Source: Halisarca cf. caerulea (lineage: Eukaryota > Porifera > Demospongiae > Chondrillida > Halisarcidae). From it: a stretch of DNA of 64,000 nt. Positions 46,042-59,700 of the stretch are shown in pieces. The stretch spans positions 27,501-91,500 of the forward strand of contig CAUJGJ010000308.1 of the NCBI GenBank assembly GCA_963170055.1. Direction: 5' to 3'. The first letter of the stretch is position 1, and every line of letters begins with the position of its first letter. A program made the translations under genes and the position numbers. Below the pieces are notes generated by a model. The model was not told the DNA's origin. It ran no database searches and worked only from the letters and a program-made list of their open reading frames with translations.

Positions 46042-49000
46042 TAGAGCGTTACACTTCCGGAATTCGTAATGAAACTAATATAGGGCTATATAACTATATA
46101 TTATGTATAACTAATATATAACTATATAACTAATATAGGGATATATAACTAAAAATTGGCGGGTTTATGAGTATATGTATCTATTATCAGCATAAAAAAG
46201 TTGCTTTGAATTTCATCAAAGGAGAGTAAGGGTTTTGTTTTATGCACACATAATTGGTGAAACATGTGCTTTAATTACATACTTTCTTCGATATGTATCA
46301 ACTTTTATAAGCATTTTTGCACAGATCCAGAATGTGGCTTGCTTTTGAGAGTTATTTTGGCTTGGGTGCATCGTAGATATTTATGCAATCTTTTAGTATT
46401 TCTTTGACATGATGGCCCTGCTTCGTAACATGTTATGCATTAATTGAATATGCTGATACTTGACTTGTTGTGCCATTGATGTATGGCGTTTCATTGAATA
46501 GGGTGAGCACTCATTATCAGACTGTAACTTCAAATGCTTCTGAGTCCTCAGTAGCATGTTACACATAAACTTAGAGCAAGGAGCAAAGTACCATCAGAAA
46601 GAAACCATTTGTGCAACGTTATTGTACTGTATATGGTGCCAATATTTGCATCTAGTGTAAATATACTGCATGTTTGGTACTTTTGAACATTACTTTGCAA
46701 ATTGGACAAGTAATGACAGGTCCTGGATTTGTTTCAATGTCATCACATCACACTAAAAGTGTAAAGTATATTGTACATAATTGTAATTTGTGAATAATTA
46801 CAATACCCTTTAACTACACTGTAGTATTTTTCATTGAAAGTGCTAGCTTATGCAAACCCATCACTGTTGTGGCATGGTTATATCTATGATTGTACTTGAT
46901 CATGAGTTAATTTTACCAAACAGTTCTGCCAATAGCACACACTGTTTTTTTCTCACATTTCTTTGGGCATGTTCTAGTGTTCTTGCCAGCTCTTTTATAA
47001 GCAGGTTGGACCACCCTGCTTAGTTTTTGGCTTTGACCACTTTTACTTTAAGTAGTATCCACTCCTTCTTTGTTGAGGCATTTTAGTGGACAGATTAGCT
47101 AAAAGTGATACCATACATATCAATCTAAAACAATTCTCCAGACAAAATTATAACGGTCGGCCATCGGCCAAATGCTGTGCCAAGTCTCAAGATGGCCGCA
47201 CAATAAGTTGTGTATTCTGACATTTTGGCTGGTCAAATTTTGGTCTGTGATTAAAAATTACAAGATACACTAGCCCTTAATTTTTATTCAAACATTTGAG
47301 AATGTAATTAGTCTGCCAATTTTTAAACATTACCCTTGAGTTCTTCAGTTCAGGTTCTTATAGCAGCGCTGATAGCGACTACGACGAATGCGGCCATTTT
47401 GTTACTATATATAGAAACACCTTTTTTCACTTTGATAGAACAAAGCAAGGTATTATACACACAAGGTATGCAGCACAATAATCAAACCAATAGTGACTAT
47501 TAATCATCAATAAGTGGTTTGATGCACTGAAATGGTCTGACTAAAACTATCAAAGCAGTTTCTTGTGTGGAAGTAGTGCAGTGTGTGTTCACACTTTGGT
47601 TAAATAGCTTCTGTACATGTTGCCCAAATCTTTTCGCCTTGTTCATAAATACTCTACACTACATTACCTAGTGTAGAGTGTCTATGCCCCGTTACAGTCA
47701 TGTCAGGCCATGTCCGACCAAATGTTGCATTGATCTGACATATTATCAGAACAACTATGAGGAGTTATAATTTGGTCTGATTCTCAATTCTCTGATTGGA
47801 AAAGTGCTCTTAGGCACCATCATGTGGACCCTGAGCAAATTACCCACTTTGCAATATTGTTACAAATGCAGGGAGTAACTTGATAATAATATAGAAGTGA
47901 AATAGATAGCTGCTAGTCTGCTATTGGCTTACGCGAATCCCACCCTCTGTAATTTTTTCTCTGGTGACTACCCTGAATCCTTCGTCAATAAAATTGCAGA
48001 GAAAAGTAGAGGCTTTGGCCACAACAATAAAGAAAAGTTAAATAGAAAGTCCTCGAGAACATTGCACAATCGCTATACAATTTTTTAGATATCATTGTAT
48101 TGAAGTATTATAGGGATACAGAACTGGTACGATTAGGCCGTCAGGGACCAAGATGATTTCGACTTAAGCCTTGTCTCATACAGCACACAGCCCATAACTA
48201 CAGATAAGGTCTAAGACTACTACGTCGCATAGGACACCTTTGCCCATTTCTACGGGGGAGGTCTATGCGACTTACCCCTAAGGCCAACTTGCAAATGAAT
48301 CGCTTGCTGGCCTAATTGTCTTGCATTAACTGATTAAGTGCATGGGCATCTTGTTCTGACTACCCTTATCAACAGAAACCGTTATTCTTGCTAAACCACT
48401 TGGTAATTAAGAATGATGGGTTGCAAATGATACACTTCTTTTAGCTATACATTTGCCATGCCATTGAGAAACAATTTAAACATGTACTGTGATTATGCAG
48501 TAAAAGGTTCCTCTAGCTTAATGCAATACCATGCACTTTGTTGCAAGTGCTCTGTTTTCCATGTGCACCTGATTTGTGCTCATAAGCTACATCATGTTGA
48601 TTCTGAGGGAATTTCCCACTTTGCAAGATTGTTGCAAATGTGCACATAACACACATGTTATGTGCACATATAGGCTCAAGTCAAGATGGCTGCTGCCAAA
48701 GTAGGTTATAAACTCCCCCCTATTTTCTTGTTGCATGATGTATAACCATCAACAACGAATACATAGAATGCTACAGCAGATTTATGATTTACTTTTCTTG
48801 AGTTCGATTGTCAACAACTCATCTTGATTTGTATTTGGGTTTTCCACCATCACCTGCTATGAGTCAGATGCTGTTTGATCCTAGATTTGATTATATGCAG
48901 AGCTGGTTTCACTGTCATTGGAAATGTACACCTTCATATTCTTAATCAGCAGAGTAAGGAATGTGCAATCCTGGAAGCTGAGTAGCACAACGAAACAGTA
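46040..49000. other. about 3 kb without a confident gene; two related short coding-like segments
   Basis: A plus-strand frame at 48458-48649 reads LCCKCSVFHVHLICAHKLHH, then VDSEGISHFARLLQM. A related segment at about 47815-47875 reads HHVDPEQITHFAILLQM. The similarity suggests a duplicated segment, perhaps exon relics with a Cys/His pattern. Neither has clear splice partners. The rest shows no feature. Confidence 0.3.
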
Positions 49001-49528
49001 TACCGTATTTGACCATATAAAGGCCGGGCCCGAATAAAAGCCAGATTCGTTTAATAGTCGGGGGTAAAAGCAGCCCTAGGCAAACAATGCCCAGGTCTCA
49101 GTAAACAAAAAGGCCGCATTGATCAATCGAGGAACAACACGCAGTCAATTATCATCGATCGTAAAACATCTGGATTGACTTCTACTATTGTTTAGCCTTT
49201 GATAATATGGATAAAGATACCAAAAGGACCCAAACTACCCTGTAGACACTGCCAAATGATTCTAACAACTTACTTCTGCGACAGGACGGTCTTTGGATTT
49301 TGCTGGTAAGTGATAAGATGTCCCCATTCCATTGTTTCTTATTCAATTAAGCCCGTTTATCTGCTCTGTTGGTGCATTATTATGATTATATGGAGAATGA
49401 AGGTGGGTTATCATAAAGGACTCGAGAAAGTTTGTGGGTTTGCATAAAAGCCCTGCTCGTTTAATGGCCAGGTCAAAAGTGCCAGGAAAGAAATAAAAGC
49501 CCGGGCTATCATTCGGTCAAATACGGTA
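49001..49528. mobile_element. MITE with TACCGTATTTGACC ends (528 bp)
   Basis: The left end TACCGTATTTGACCATATAA is matched by the inverted right end TACCGTATTTGACCGAATGA. GGCCGGGCCCG and CCCGGGCT lie just inside each end. AAAAGCC words recur at both sides (CGTTTAATGGCC and CGTTTAATAGTC). No transposase is present. Confidence 0.8.
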
Positions 49529-49631
49529 ATATTCTGTTAGCCGAGTGGAATACTGGCAATCCGCCAAACTTTAAAGGATTTGGTCACACTTTGTGTTTAC
49601 CCTCATTGTTGTTATTCTGGCTTTAACAATG

Positions 49632-50190
49632 CAGGGTTTTATCTGGGGTCACATGTGTTACAAGCATGCATGTGTATTCAATGATCCATATTAAAAAGAC
49701 ACTTATGTACGTATGCAACATACGCATGTATGCAAACTAATGTACCTATACATTGATAAATCCTTGCATAAGTGCTTATACCCTGCTCTTGTGCTAGCCT
49801 GGGAACATTTAAACTCCTGTACAGGCACACTATCCAGGAAATCAGTTTATTTTCAATCTGACTGTTTGGTAAAGGAAATTGGAAAGTTTATTACTAAAAC
49901 TGTTTGTGCATTTACATTTAGAACTCTTAAATTTTGACACACACATTCAATGTATTTGCAAAATATACATACTTAACAATGGACTCAAGATTAATTAATG
50001 CAAGCTATTACTGATATAAGCATTCTGGCAAATTACACCATTTTTAAATGGATTCATGATCAATTAATGACAGTGGTCATTCACAAAAATGAAGGCTGCG
50101 TGATTTTATTTTGGGGGGTGGGGGGGCTTTCTACTTAGGGAGGAGAACCATATCCATGGTCCCCCTGCCCTCCCCCAGATAGAAGTCCTG
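49632..50190. mobile_element. MITE, family A copy 2 (559 bp)
   Basis: Left end CAGGGTTTTATCTGGGG, right end inverted CAGGACTTCTATCTGGGGG. The interior matches the copy at 4941-5790, for example AATCCTTGCA and TAAATTTTGACACA. It is more decayed than copy 1. Confidence 0.75.
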
Positions 50191-50736
50191 CAATTGAACA
50201 GCTTAGTAATGGATCTTAATGTATGTACAGTATTCCAGCAATATTTCTGTTAATAGAACATGTCTTGCATTTTGCTAGTGTATTCATTGGGGCTTGCTCT
50301 AATCTGTAGCTCCTTTTCTTTGTACTTTTGAGATCAATCTGTTATTAAAATGCTAGTGCTCCATAATATTTTTTCTATCAATCTTACATCATCTCCATTT
50401 ATGTATTATTGGCAGTTTGGTAAACTGTTAATCTGTGGATTATGCTTATTGCCTTTTCAAGTGCTACCCATGTATGAGTTGTCTTTTTTCTGAAACTAGT
50501 ACAGTCATGTGTATTATGCACCTGCAGCAAAATTCAATTTGTAAGTCTACAGAAGTAGTTGAAATAGTCTTTTTAGTCACCACCTTTAAAAGCAGTTCTT
50601 CTTTGTGCGAGACCCCCTTCTCCAGGTAGGAGTATGGCATATCCCCCCCCCCCCCCCCCATTGTTGTGTATTTGCCTCCATGCAATAACTGCCTGTACTT
50701 GAACCAAATTAGCACTTTGTTTGCTATATTGTATAG

Positions 50737-53700
50737 GATCAATATGAAGAAAGCAAGATTGATGTCAACCTCTTAGAAAGTAAGGACAAGCTAGAAACAT
50801 ATCCTAGATCTAAAGAAGGTAAGGTTTTGCTAGAGGAGGACACCACCAAGCAGGGATACACTGAAGCTGGTGCTACAAAGAAGGCTGTAGATACAACCAG
50901 TACTGAGCATACGGCAGTTAGTCATGAGAAGCAGAAGAAGCAAGCCAAGGGTGGTAAACAAACCCAAGAAGCGGCTGCTCAAAACAGCAGTCCCAAGCCA
51001 AAGACAACAGAAGCAAAATCTCTTCAAGGTTCTCAGCAAGGGAGTGCTCAGTCTGGGGGCTCTACTGACAAGCTGTCAAAACCGAATGATTCACATGGGA
51101 GAAGTTCAAAACAGCCATCTGCTAAGGATAGTTCGAAAGAGGGTCAAAGAGTTACTAATTCAAGACATGTGCAAGATAAGCCTTACATGAATGAGCATAG
51201 GAAAACCAAGGATGCAGGAGGCAAAGAAGCTTCTGAATGTCAGATGAGACAAATGGGGGATCAGAAGTTGAGCAATGAAGGCAAGAAAATCAAAGGTGCA
51301 GGACCAACTACATCAAATAGGAACAAAGGTGAAAGTGCAATTACATCAAGTAAGGAGCAAAAGCCCACTCATTCTGCTAGTGATCGGGGTTTGAAAAATA
51401 CAAGCACCGCACTCAAAGTGGCCAAAGAAGCAAACCGAAGTGGTCCAGGAACTGGAGAGGTCATGGTGAAGTTGCATGCTTTGATGGTTCCTCAAATGTG
51501 GAAGGTGGATACCAAGCAAGCACAGATAGGCATTCTTACTGGAAGAAATTGGAAACAGATCCATCTTTGTTCGTCTATACTGTGAGTGGTAATGTTAATG
51601 GTATATCATGTAGTCACTTTCTTTTTTGTGTACTAAGGTGTTGATTCTATTTGTAGTAATGCCAGCAATATTCAATGTGGTACTAAAATAAGTTGTATGT
51701 TGTATGCCCCTGTATCTATATCCGTAGTTCTACGTACGTGCATACAATATTTTGCTGTTTTCTTTAAGAGTATAGGTGATCCATCTCATGCTAATTGCAA
51801 GTTATGTACGCATTCAATAAGATGAAATATGGCAGATTACTACCCTTCATCTTTAAGCTTCTACTGTTGTTATATTCTTTAAGGCAAAAAGAGGTATACA
51901 AGGATTTTGATTATGATTAATATAGTCTACTATGTTGAAGTTATTTGAAGTTCCAGTTTAATATGCTGAAAACTATCATCAATATAAAAAATGGATAAAG
52001 GCTATATGATGATGATGTCTGCATGCCTTGTACGTACATGTCAGAAAGGTGAACACAGTACTAGTTCATATAATATAATATTGCTAGGTATGCCATAGGT
52101 TCTTGGGGTCTCACAGAGAGAAGATTCTCCCCTCTTATGGCTCCATTGGTCTCCTTGGATTATTATTTTATGGCCTACATGAACAACTGAAGCATCTCCA
52201 CCTGCTCAAATGGTCTACAATGGCCTAAGATACCACCTCAAATAGCGTTAATAAGCAAATTTCCTCTGGGTAGCACATCCCAACTCCCTTTTTTAGTGAT
52301 ATGTACCTCTAGAACACTACATACTTCCCCCTTGCCTTACTGAAATACATCACTATGGTGGTGGTGTATTACTGTTCCATCTTGACCATTAATTTTTTCT
52401 GAAATATAACCCGGAGTAATCTATCTTCTCACCATCTAATGATACTGCAGCCCTGTATCATATTTTCAGTGGAGTAGACACCTGTAAAGTTAAAGAACTA
52501 GTACTGTGTTCACCTTTCTGACATGTACATACAAGGCATGCAGACATCATCATCATATAGCCTTTATCCATTTCAAAGTCGTAAAGTATTGACTGAAGGT
52601 AATGACACTGCTTACTCACAAGCATATAGCATGTGTTTGTTATTGCCACTATGGTTATTGCAAGGTTTTGTGAGGCCTTCTGGTATTAACTCATTGCATA
52701 TGCATATGCTACACAGTATCAGTGTGTTAGGTAAGTGCAACCATAAAAATGTTGTTGAGCTAAAACATACAAAATTTTCTTGCTTACTGTATTCTCTCTA
52801 ATTTGTCACCCCTATTTCATCTTTCTATTGGAAGTGGAATTTCTATAGGATATACCAAAATTGCTTGCCACGATGAAAATATAGAATTTCAGGAGAATAT
52901 TAGAATATGTATGATGAAACTTTAGAAAGCTACTCTTGAATCCTAGAATTCTAGCTTTTTAGTGATGGCAGGTATGCCATTTTGACCCTCTTGCATACTT
53001 TGTATAGAAATCTGAAAAAGCTGTAATGAGCACAGATGTTGTATATTTCTTTCTTTAAGGTGGCGGGTCAGCCGCCATTTGCAGTAGCTATGAATATAAT
53101 TATCAGGCCATGAATATAATTATACAGCGCTTACTAGTATACCTGATCATCGTTGTACCATTTTTGACACTTTAGTCCTACACGAAGCCCAGTGTTATCA
53201 TCAAAATTCGACTGAGCGTTCATCTAAGTACAGTGAATGATCGTATGTATGGATTTCCCAAAATTCTGTTCTTCCACTGCGCCACAAAACCTGAACTATG
53301 CCCAAAATGGCGATTTTGCACCCGCAGCAACGCAAAATAGTTGATTTTCGGTTAAACCGAGGAGATTCCCAAATTCCATGCATATGATTTGAAATACGAG
53401 TGTAAGGTACAAGTTTGTGTCCAAATACACTTGTTACATTGCAATTTGACTCGATAAAGCGTCAAAGTACACCGAACAGAAGAAGCTTCGTTTCTGGTGC
53501 AGTGAATGACTTTTAATTTGTATTTATTCTTTGGCCTGCACAGGTTTAATAATTAACTTAGTAAGATGAATGATAAGTAGTGGCACTAATATCGTTCAGC
53601 AACATCGATGTAACAGCTCAAGTTTTTGCGAAAATTGCGTGGGCGGACCGACCCGCTACCTTAAAGGAAAAGAAAACATCACAATTGTTCGTGTTGGTGA

Positions 53701-56700
53701 AATTGTGTATCTACAAGAGCATAGTACACCCGCTGTAGGTGATCGTTGTGTGTGAATTTGCAGAGTCCTGTTGGAAGATGATGAATAGATACAATAGATC
53801 ACTTCTGGTACCTGACAAAAAATAGCGTCACATGACGGAAATTAGAATGGCTGCAAATTTGACAGGGTTAAAATACAAATTAACCAAAGAATTAGGGCTG
53901 ATGAATTTTTAAAGAGAATATGGTACTTCTTTGCGAATGTAGGTTCTGCATACATACTTCGGAGCATAATATAATTATGTTTCTATTTATAAATATCATT
54001 GGTTTTGGCTAATTTGACACAACGTCTTCATAAAAGTTAAAACTCTTCCAGAGAAGTGCGGTTTTCAGCTACAAATGTGTTAACAAGACTGTATTTCTCC
54101 ATTCTGCATATGAATTCCTGCTGCACTGTGGTAGTCACTTTGTCAATCTGAAGTAAAGTCTATCGATCTACTTATTCAAGATGCCCAAATGATTGCCAGC
54201 TTACAGTAGGCAGTGGATAATTGCATTCATAAGATGCTTGATGTTGACTCTGTTCTTGTCGGCATCGTCTTTCTCCTTCTCAATCCTCTGAATTAAAATG
54301 AAATTCTTGAAATAAAATGAAAATTGTGCAACTGCAGTTACTTCCAGTAGCACCTAAGTAGAACTACACTTTTACATGCTCTTCGATTATGCTATTTGAT
54401 TTGACATTCGGTATTCTTTGCCAAGGATGTTAGCGACGATAATTCTCATCACCATAGGTGCTAGGCCTCATGAGCACCTTCAAGGAAAGGAGAGGTGCAG
54501 GCCTCATCGATCATTTGCTGTTCCCACTTGAAAATTGGTACCATTACCTTCAGCCACTACCTTACCTTACTGACTTCAGCAAGCAAATCTTGACCTTACT
54601 GGTCAAGATTTGCTTGCATGCTGAAACTATTGTTGACTGGATTATATTTAGGCACTATGGCAAAGCAATAGCATAATATATTTTTTCCTTCATTGTCTTC
54701 TGTAGCAATGTGGATAAAGACACTATTGATATGGAAGTCACCCTGTATATGACTCAAACAGAATTCCATAGTGAATTTCGGTATAAGTATTATGTGCAGG
54801 AGAAAGGTAGAGGACAATATGAATCTTTTGGTGATCCCAAATTTGGTTTTTACAACAGAATTCTGGATCCAAACTTCAGCTGGATTTATGATGAAAATGG
54901 TAAGTTTGTTAAGTGTAATGATTGAGCAATAATATTACGTATGTATTTATTGCCTGTACATCAAGGGCGCCGTTTGGGAAGTAAAATTATATGATTATTC
55001 TTCCATCTGTGCACTTGCAAGCATGCTGGGAAGATTACTTAATGTCAACTCTAAGTGCTCCAAGGTTATGATAATCAAGTGTGTACACTGACAAACCATA
55101 ACCAACTGCAGGCTAAATATAGTAACGATTACTTTGCAGCAGATTTGACGTATCCTAATTGAACACTTTATGAAAAGAAGGTGGCTCGTGCAGGCTTTTA
55201 AAGACAACCAGAGTTTTTTTCTCTAAAACCTATAGTTGAAAGCATACCTGTGACTAAGCTCTTAAAATCATCTTCATCCATATTGAAATTGAATCTTTTA
55301 TTCCTGGTCGACAGACATACTGACACTCAGAAATACTTGGAACAAACTAATATCCAGCAGGTCGATCCTCTTCTCTATTCTAGGAACAGTTTCCCACTTT
55401 TGGAACATTTATTTGGCGATAAATAGGTTACTACATGCCTGGCTTGAGAAATATCATTTACTGCACTCACTCATGGCACTTTGCATGCACTTGAGGGCTT
55501 GAGCTGTAAATTCGATACCTCCCTAGGAGGCATATAGTATGTATGTACCTATAATTATCACATAATGATGTCATACAATGCTAATTTAAATTATGTTACC
55601 ATAGTAAACTAGTACAATTCTAGAGTACAAGAGGGTACTTGCAAGTACAGTACAGTTCATGAAAAAGGAAACGATAATCTCGTTTCGCATTCATCGGTTA
55701 TCCGATAAGCGCTAACCCTTATTTGTGTATTTCCGGATAACTGTTGCTGGATAACCGCTATTAGTGGGCGCTTATAAAATTGAGATTGCGTAGGCTGTGA
55801 TAGGTCCACCCCAACAGCTTCCTCGCTCGAATGATCATCCACTTGGAAACATCGTCATATCCTTTATCCCCCAGGAGCTTGAGAATCTGAGTTGCCATCG
55901 TCTCAGCATCCTCCTTCATACGAGCTTCTATCGTCTTGAAAATATCTTCGGATAGCTTGTACGGGCTTCCAGATCCCGGCAGACGGGAGATTGTACCATG
56001 GGCCTTGTACTTTATAATGGTTGTCCACGCAGCCTTCTTCGACAGTTTCCGGTCTTCTGCTTCGAGGGTAGTTACAATGCTTCCATACGACAGCTTTCTA
56101 ACGAGATACAATTCTATAATCCTTTGCTTGCAATAATTGCTTAAACCATTTCTTTCCGACATGAAATTACACCATAAAAGGAACGCACTTGAACGCAAAT
56201 CACACTTTGATCGACACACCCAGTAGGGCGTTTGTAGAGACAGTCTAGCTTGTTAGACAAAATCGACCCATGCAATTCTGTCATTCTCGGTAAACTGCTA
56301 GCGCCTTTTCGAATTTTTTCTCAGATAAAAGTTAGCAGTTATCGCCTTAACTGGAACCAATTATCAGCTATCGTTACCTTTTTATGAACTCAACTGTACT
56401 TGCGCGTAGATTAACACCAATTTACACTAATAGGTAAAAAATGGCGCTACATGGTCGTTGAAGTTTATACTGTTAGAACTATAAAATTATCTATTCTATC
56501 GAACGTAAGTTACTGAGAGTACCTATGGCAATACGTTATTACCTTAAAAGTTACCAGAGAAAACGTATTATATCTTTGTACAATGACCAAAAGACTATTT
56601 CCGAATTTGTTGGAGGGCAGGAAAACATCATGCCTCCTTAAACCTCAAGAAAGTAGATATTTTCGGTGAAGAACAAGCCGAAGATTACAAAATGAGCATC

Positions 56701-59700
56701 GCTCTGGACAACATTGGAAGATCGCAGCTGAAATAGCAAACACAAAGGAATACTTCGACACTGAAGCACCATTTTTGTGCTGCTCTATGGGACTTGGTCT
56801 TTTTCTGTAGATTAGTCTTTCTCTGCTTTTCAAGGGGTTGCCAGTCCAACTAACTTAACTTCGGTCCCTTGCATGCTATTGCTGATGTCTCCTAAAATAT
56901 ACTTGATGTTCATGTCATTAACCAGGTCCTTGTCCTTCGACCACAACCACTCCACTGCATTTTCCTTTTGTTTGCTTTTCAAGCCATTACTTTGTCCCAC
57001 TGTGTTAAGACCCAATAGGATTCACACTACGAATTGGAAAATTAACCATACTAATTACACACTCAATGTGTTAATACATGATAGTACTCATGCGAGTACT
57101 CACAGATGTCCTCAAAATAACCTCGTTTGAAGCACGTTTTATGTTAACATAATTGTAATCAACACAATATGTCAAAGGGACCATATGCTGGTACAGTGAA
57201 TATTCGTTAATCCACTGCTATTGATTAGGGCCCCATTTTGGCGAATTAGTGATTTGGCGGATTATATATTTAGTGCTTATTGTAACGTTATCCACTATTC
57301 TTATGGCATTGTATATTCATAACGCAATACAATTATAGACAAAAGTAAACTGAAGGTGAAATTTTCTGTTAAACTGTAATGAGTGACTACACACTACAAA
57401 GCCGATAATCCATGGCTGAATTCGATCCAACATTTGTGCACAAGGCAACAGTGATCCTGTCCTTGAATTGTTTGGTCCCATGTCATGGACCATTGGTTAA
57501 AGACTTGCTTGGTGGCATCCTAAAGAATAACCCAGTTTCGTCCACATTGCAGATATCTTAACAGTGTTCGAAATAACGTTCGGACATCGGACATTTTCCG
57601 ATCATTTCTGTGAATGTCCGGATGTTATCAACTTTGTTCTGACATTGTGTCAGCTCAAAGGAAGTGTTTATGGCTGTAGGAGGCTGTTATTGTCCAGGTG
57701 ACAGATTTGTGGTCTGTCACTTTCTGCTATTAATTAGGTACTGGAACTAAAGGAAACAAACAGCTGATTAGTAGCCCTGCAGTTCAAAACAGCCTCTCCT
57801 AGAGGTATATGTGGACTCTGGTGCTATAAAAGCAAGTTGTACAAGCCTCTTTACTTGCACTGAATGCAATAACATTGTTTTGCAAATGAAAACATAGTGT
57901 ACGTACCTGGTAGTAAAAGTGGGACAATGCTAAATTGCTACTAAAAATAGTATGAAAATTCCAGAATCTTTACTTGTATGCTTGCTTACAACCGCATACA
58001 TGATTGCAAGAAGTGAGCAAAGTATTTGATTGCTTATCAAAATTATCATGTCCGAGCAAATATGTGAATGTCTGGACATTCTGGAGTTTGTCCTGACAAA
58101 TTGTCCAGACACCTCCGAAAAGTTATTGTGAACACTGCTTAATATCATATACACTAGGAATTGTCTGCAGTTCCAAATGAGCCGAGGAAACAATGTCTTC
58201 ATTAACTGAAGCCGATTCTCTGTGAAAATTGCGCAGACAAATACCCTGTCTGGACTTGAAATGCTGCAGCCAACCTCCCAATACTGTGAACTTGTCATAA
58301 TTTAGCCCTCATTGAACATTTTACCCTTTCCCAAAAGGATGGTGTTTGTTATGATGGCCTTCTTAGCCTGTATGGTTGAAAACCAAAGAGACATTGCTTC
58401 TTCAACTTCCTTGAATTTTGGCCGTTTCTTAACTTTCACAGTAACATGTTGCATTGTGGGGTACATTGTGAAAAGACCAAAGACAGTGTCTAATCTAGAT
58501 AGATAGTGTTCTCCTCAGGTATCACAAGGCTTATTGATCCAATATGCCTTCTTCACTGAAATTCTATATTATTTGTAGGAAAAACTTGCATGCATTCATA
58601 GATTATTGAAAATCTATGTTTGTACAAATCATGCTAGTGCTCAAACTGGAGCTGCAAGCAATTTGTGATGCATTGTATACGTACATATATGATGATGTAT
58701 GTATCCCTTTACGTACTTTATGCACATATTCAACATACCTGAAATTATTTCTGTAGAGAACACTGGAGATGTGTAGTAAATACAAATTGCTTATGTTACG
58801 TAGTTTGCCATTGGTTATATAGGGCATAGACACAAGTTAGTACAGTGATTGTCCAGGCCTCCTATAAGTGCATGTTTTCTGTAACATTGAACAGTAGTAA
58901 TATATTAAATTGGCTTCCTAGAAGGACCAGTGGAGCGATGTCTGCTTTGTTTGCTGATGAATATGATCACAATCAGAATTATGTAGAAAATCAAGGATAG
59001 AACTCTGTATGCTATCATTTGCATGTGTTTTGTACAAATTTGGCATTTGGAGTCTCTCTATCTGCATTGTCTAGGATTTGATATGCTATTGAGAGGAATT
59101 GCTATTTGCTATACATCATGAATCTTATTATAATGGAGGTAGCCTGATTTTTTGTTCACACTAATCTAATGACCCGTGCTATTTGCGGCGGACTTTTACC
59201 AACGTTTTTAGCACTGTTCAGTGGGTGACCTCAAAGGGGTTCCTTTCCTTTTGCGTATAAAATGAAGGATTTTAGAAATTTTCCTATACTTGGTTACGAG
59301 GCGTCATCTTTAGTTTACGAATGAAAGGGGACAATAATTATCCTTTACAATCCTTTATCTGGTAACTTCTCCTTGGAAAAATAATTTGTTTAGATACAGT
59401 ACGGACAGAAAAAAAGTAACGATAATCGCGGTTAGCCTTAGTCGTTTCCGTTTCTCGTTTATTTTAGCGGATATGTTGTGCTTACGTACCTTTACGCGAA
59501 TTGCAAATTAGCATTTCCCACTTTCTGATTTGGCTTTTGACGTTTTCTGATTGACGGTTCACTTATCTCGACCAGGTGAACGGTAGTGGTTTCGTTGTCT
59601 TCGCATTTAGCTTCGACCAACGCTAGGACTTCTGCAGTAAGCTTTGGCTGTCTCCCAGACCCTGTCAAACGTCCAATTGTCCCGTGCTCCTTGTACTTCT

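Noticed and set aside
51470..51595. Possible frameshift in the RNF213-like exon, since a second frame also looks protein-like
   Set aside because: The original frame with the donor at 51582 joins the exon at 54706 in phase, so no shift is needed.
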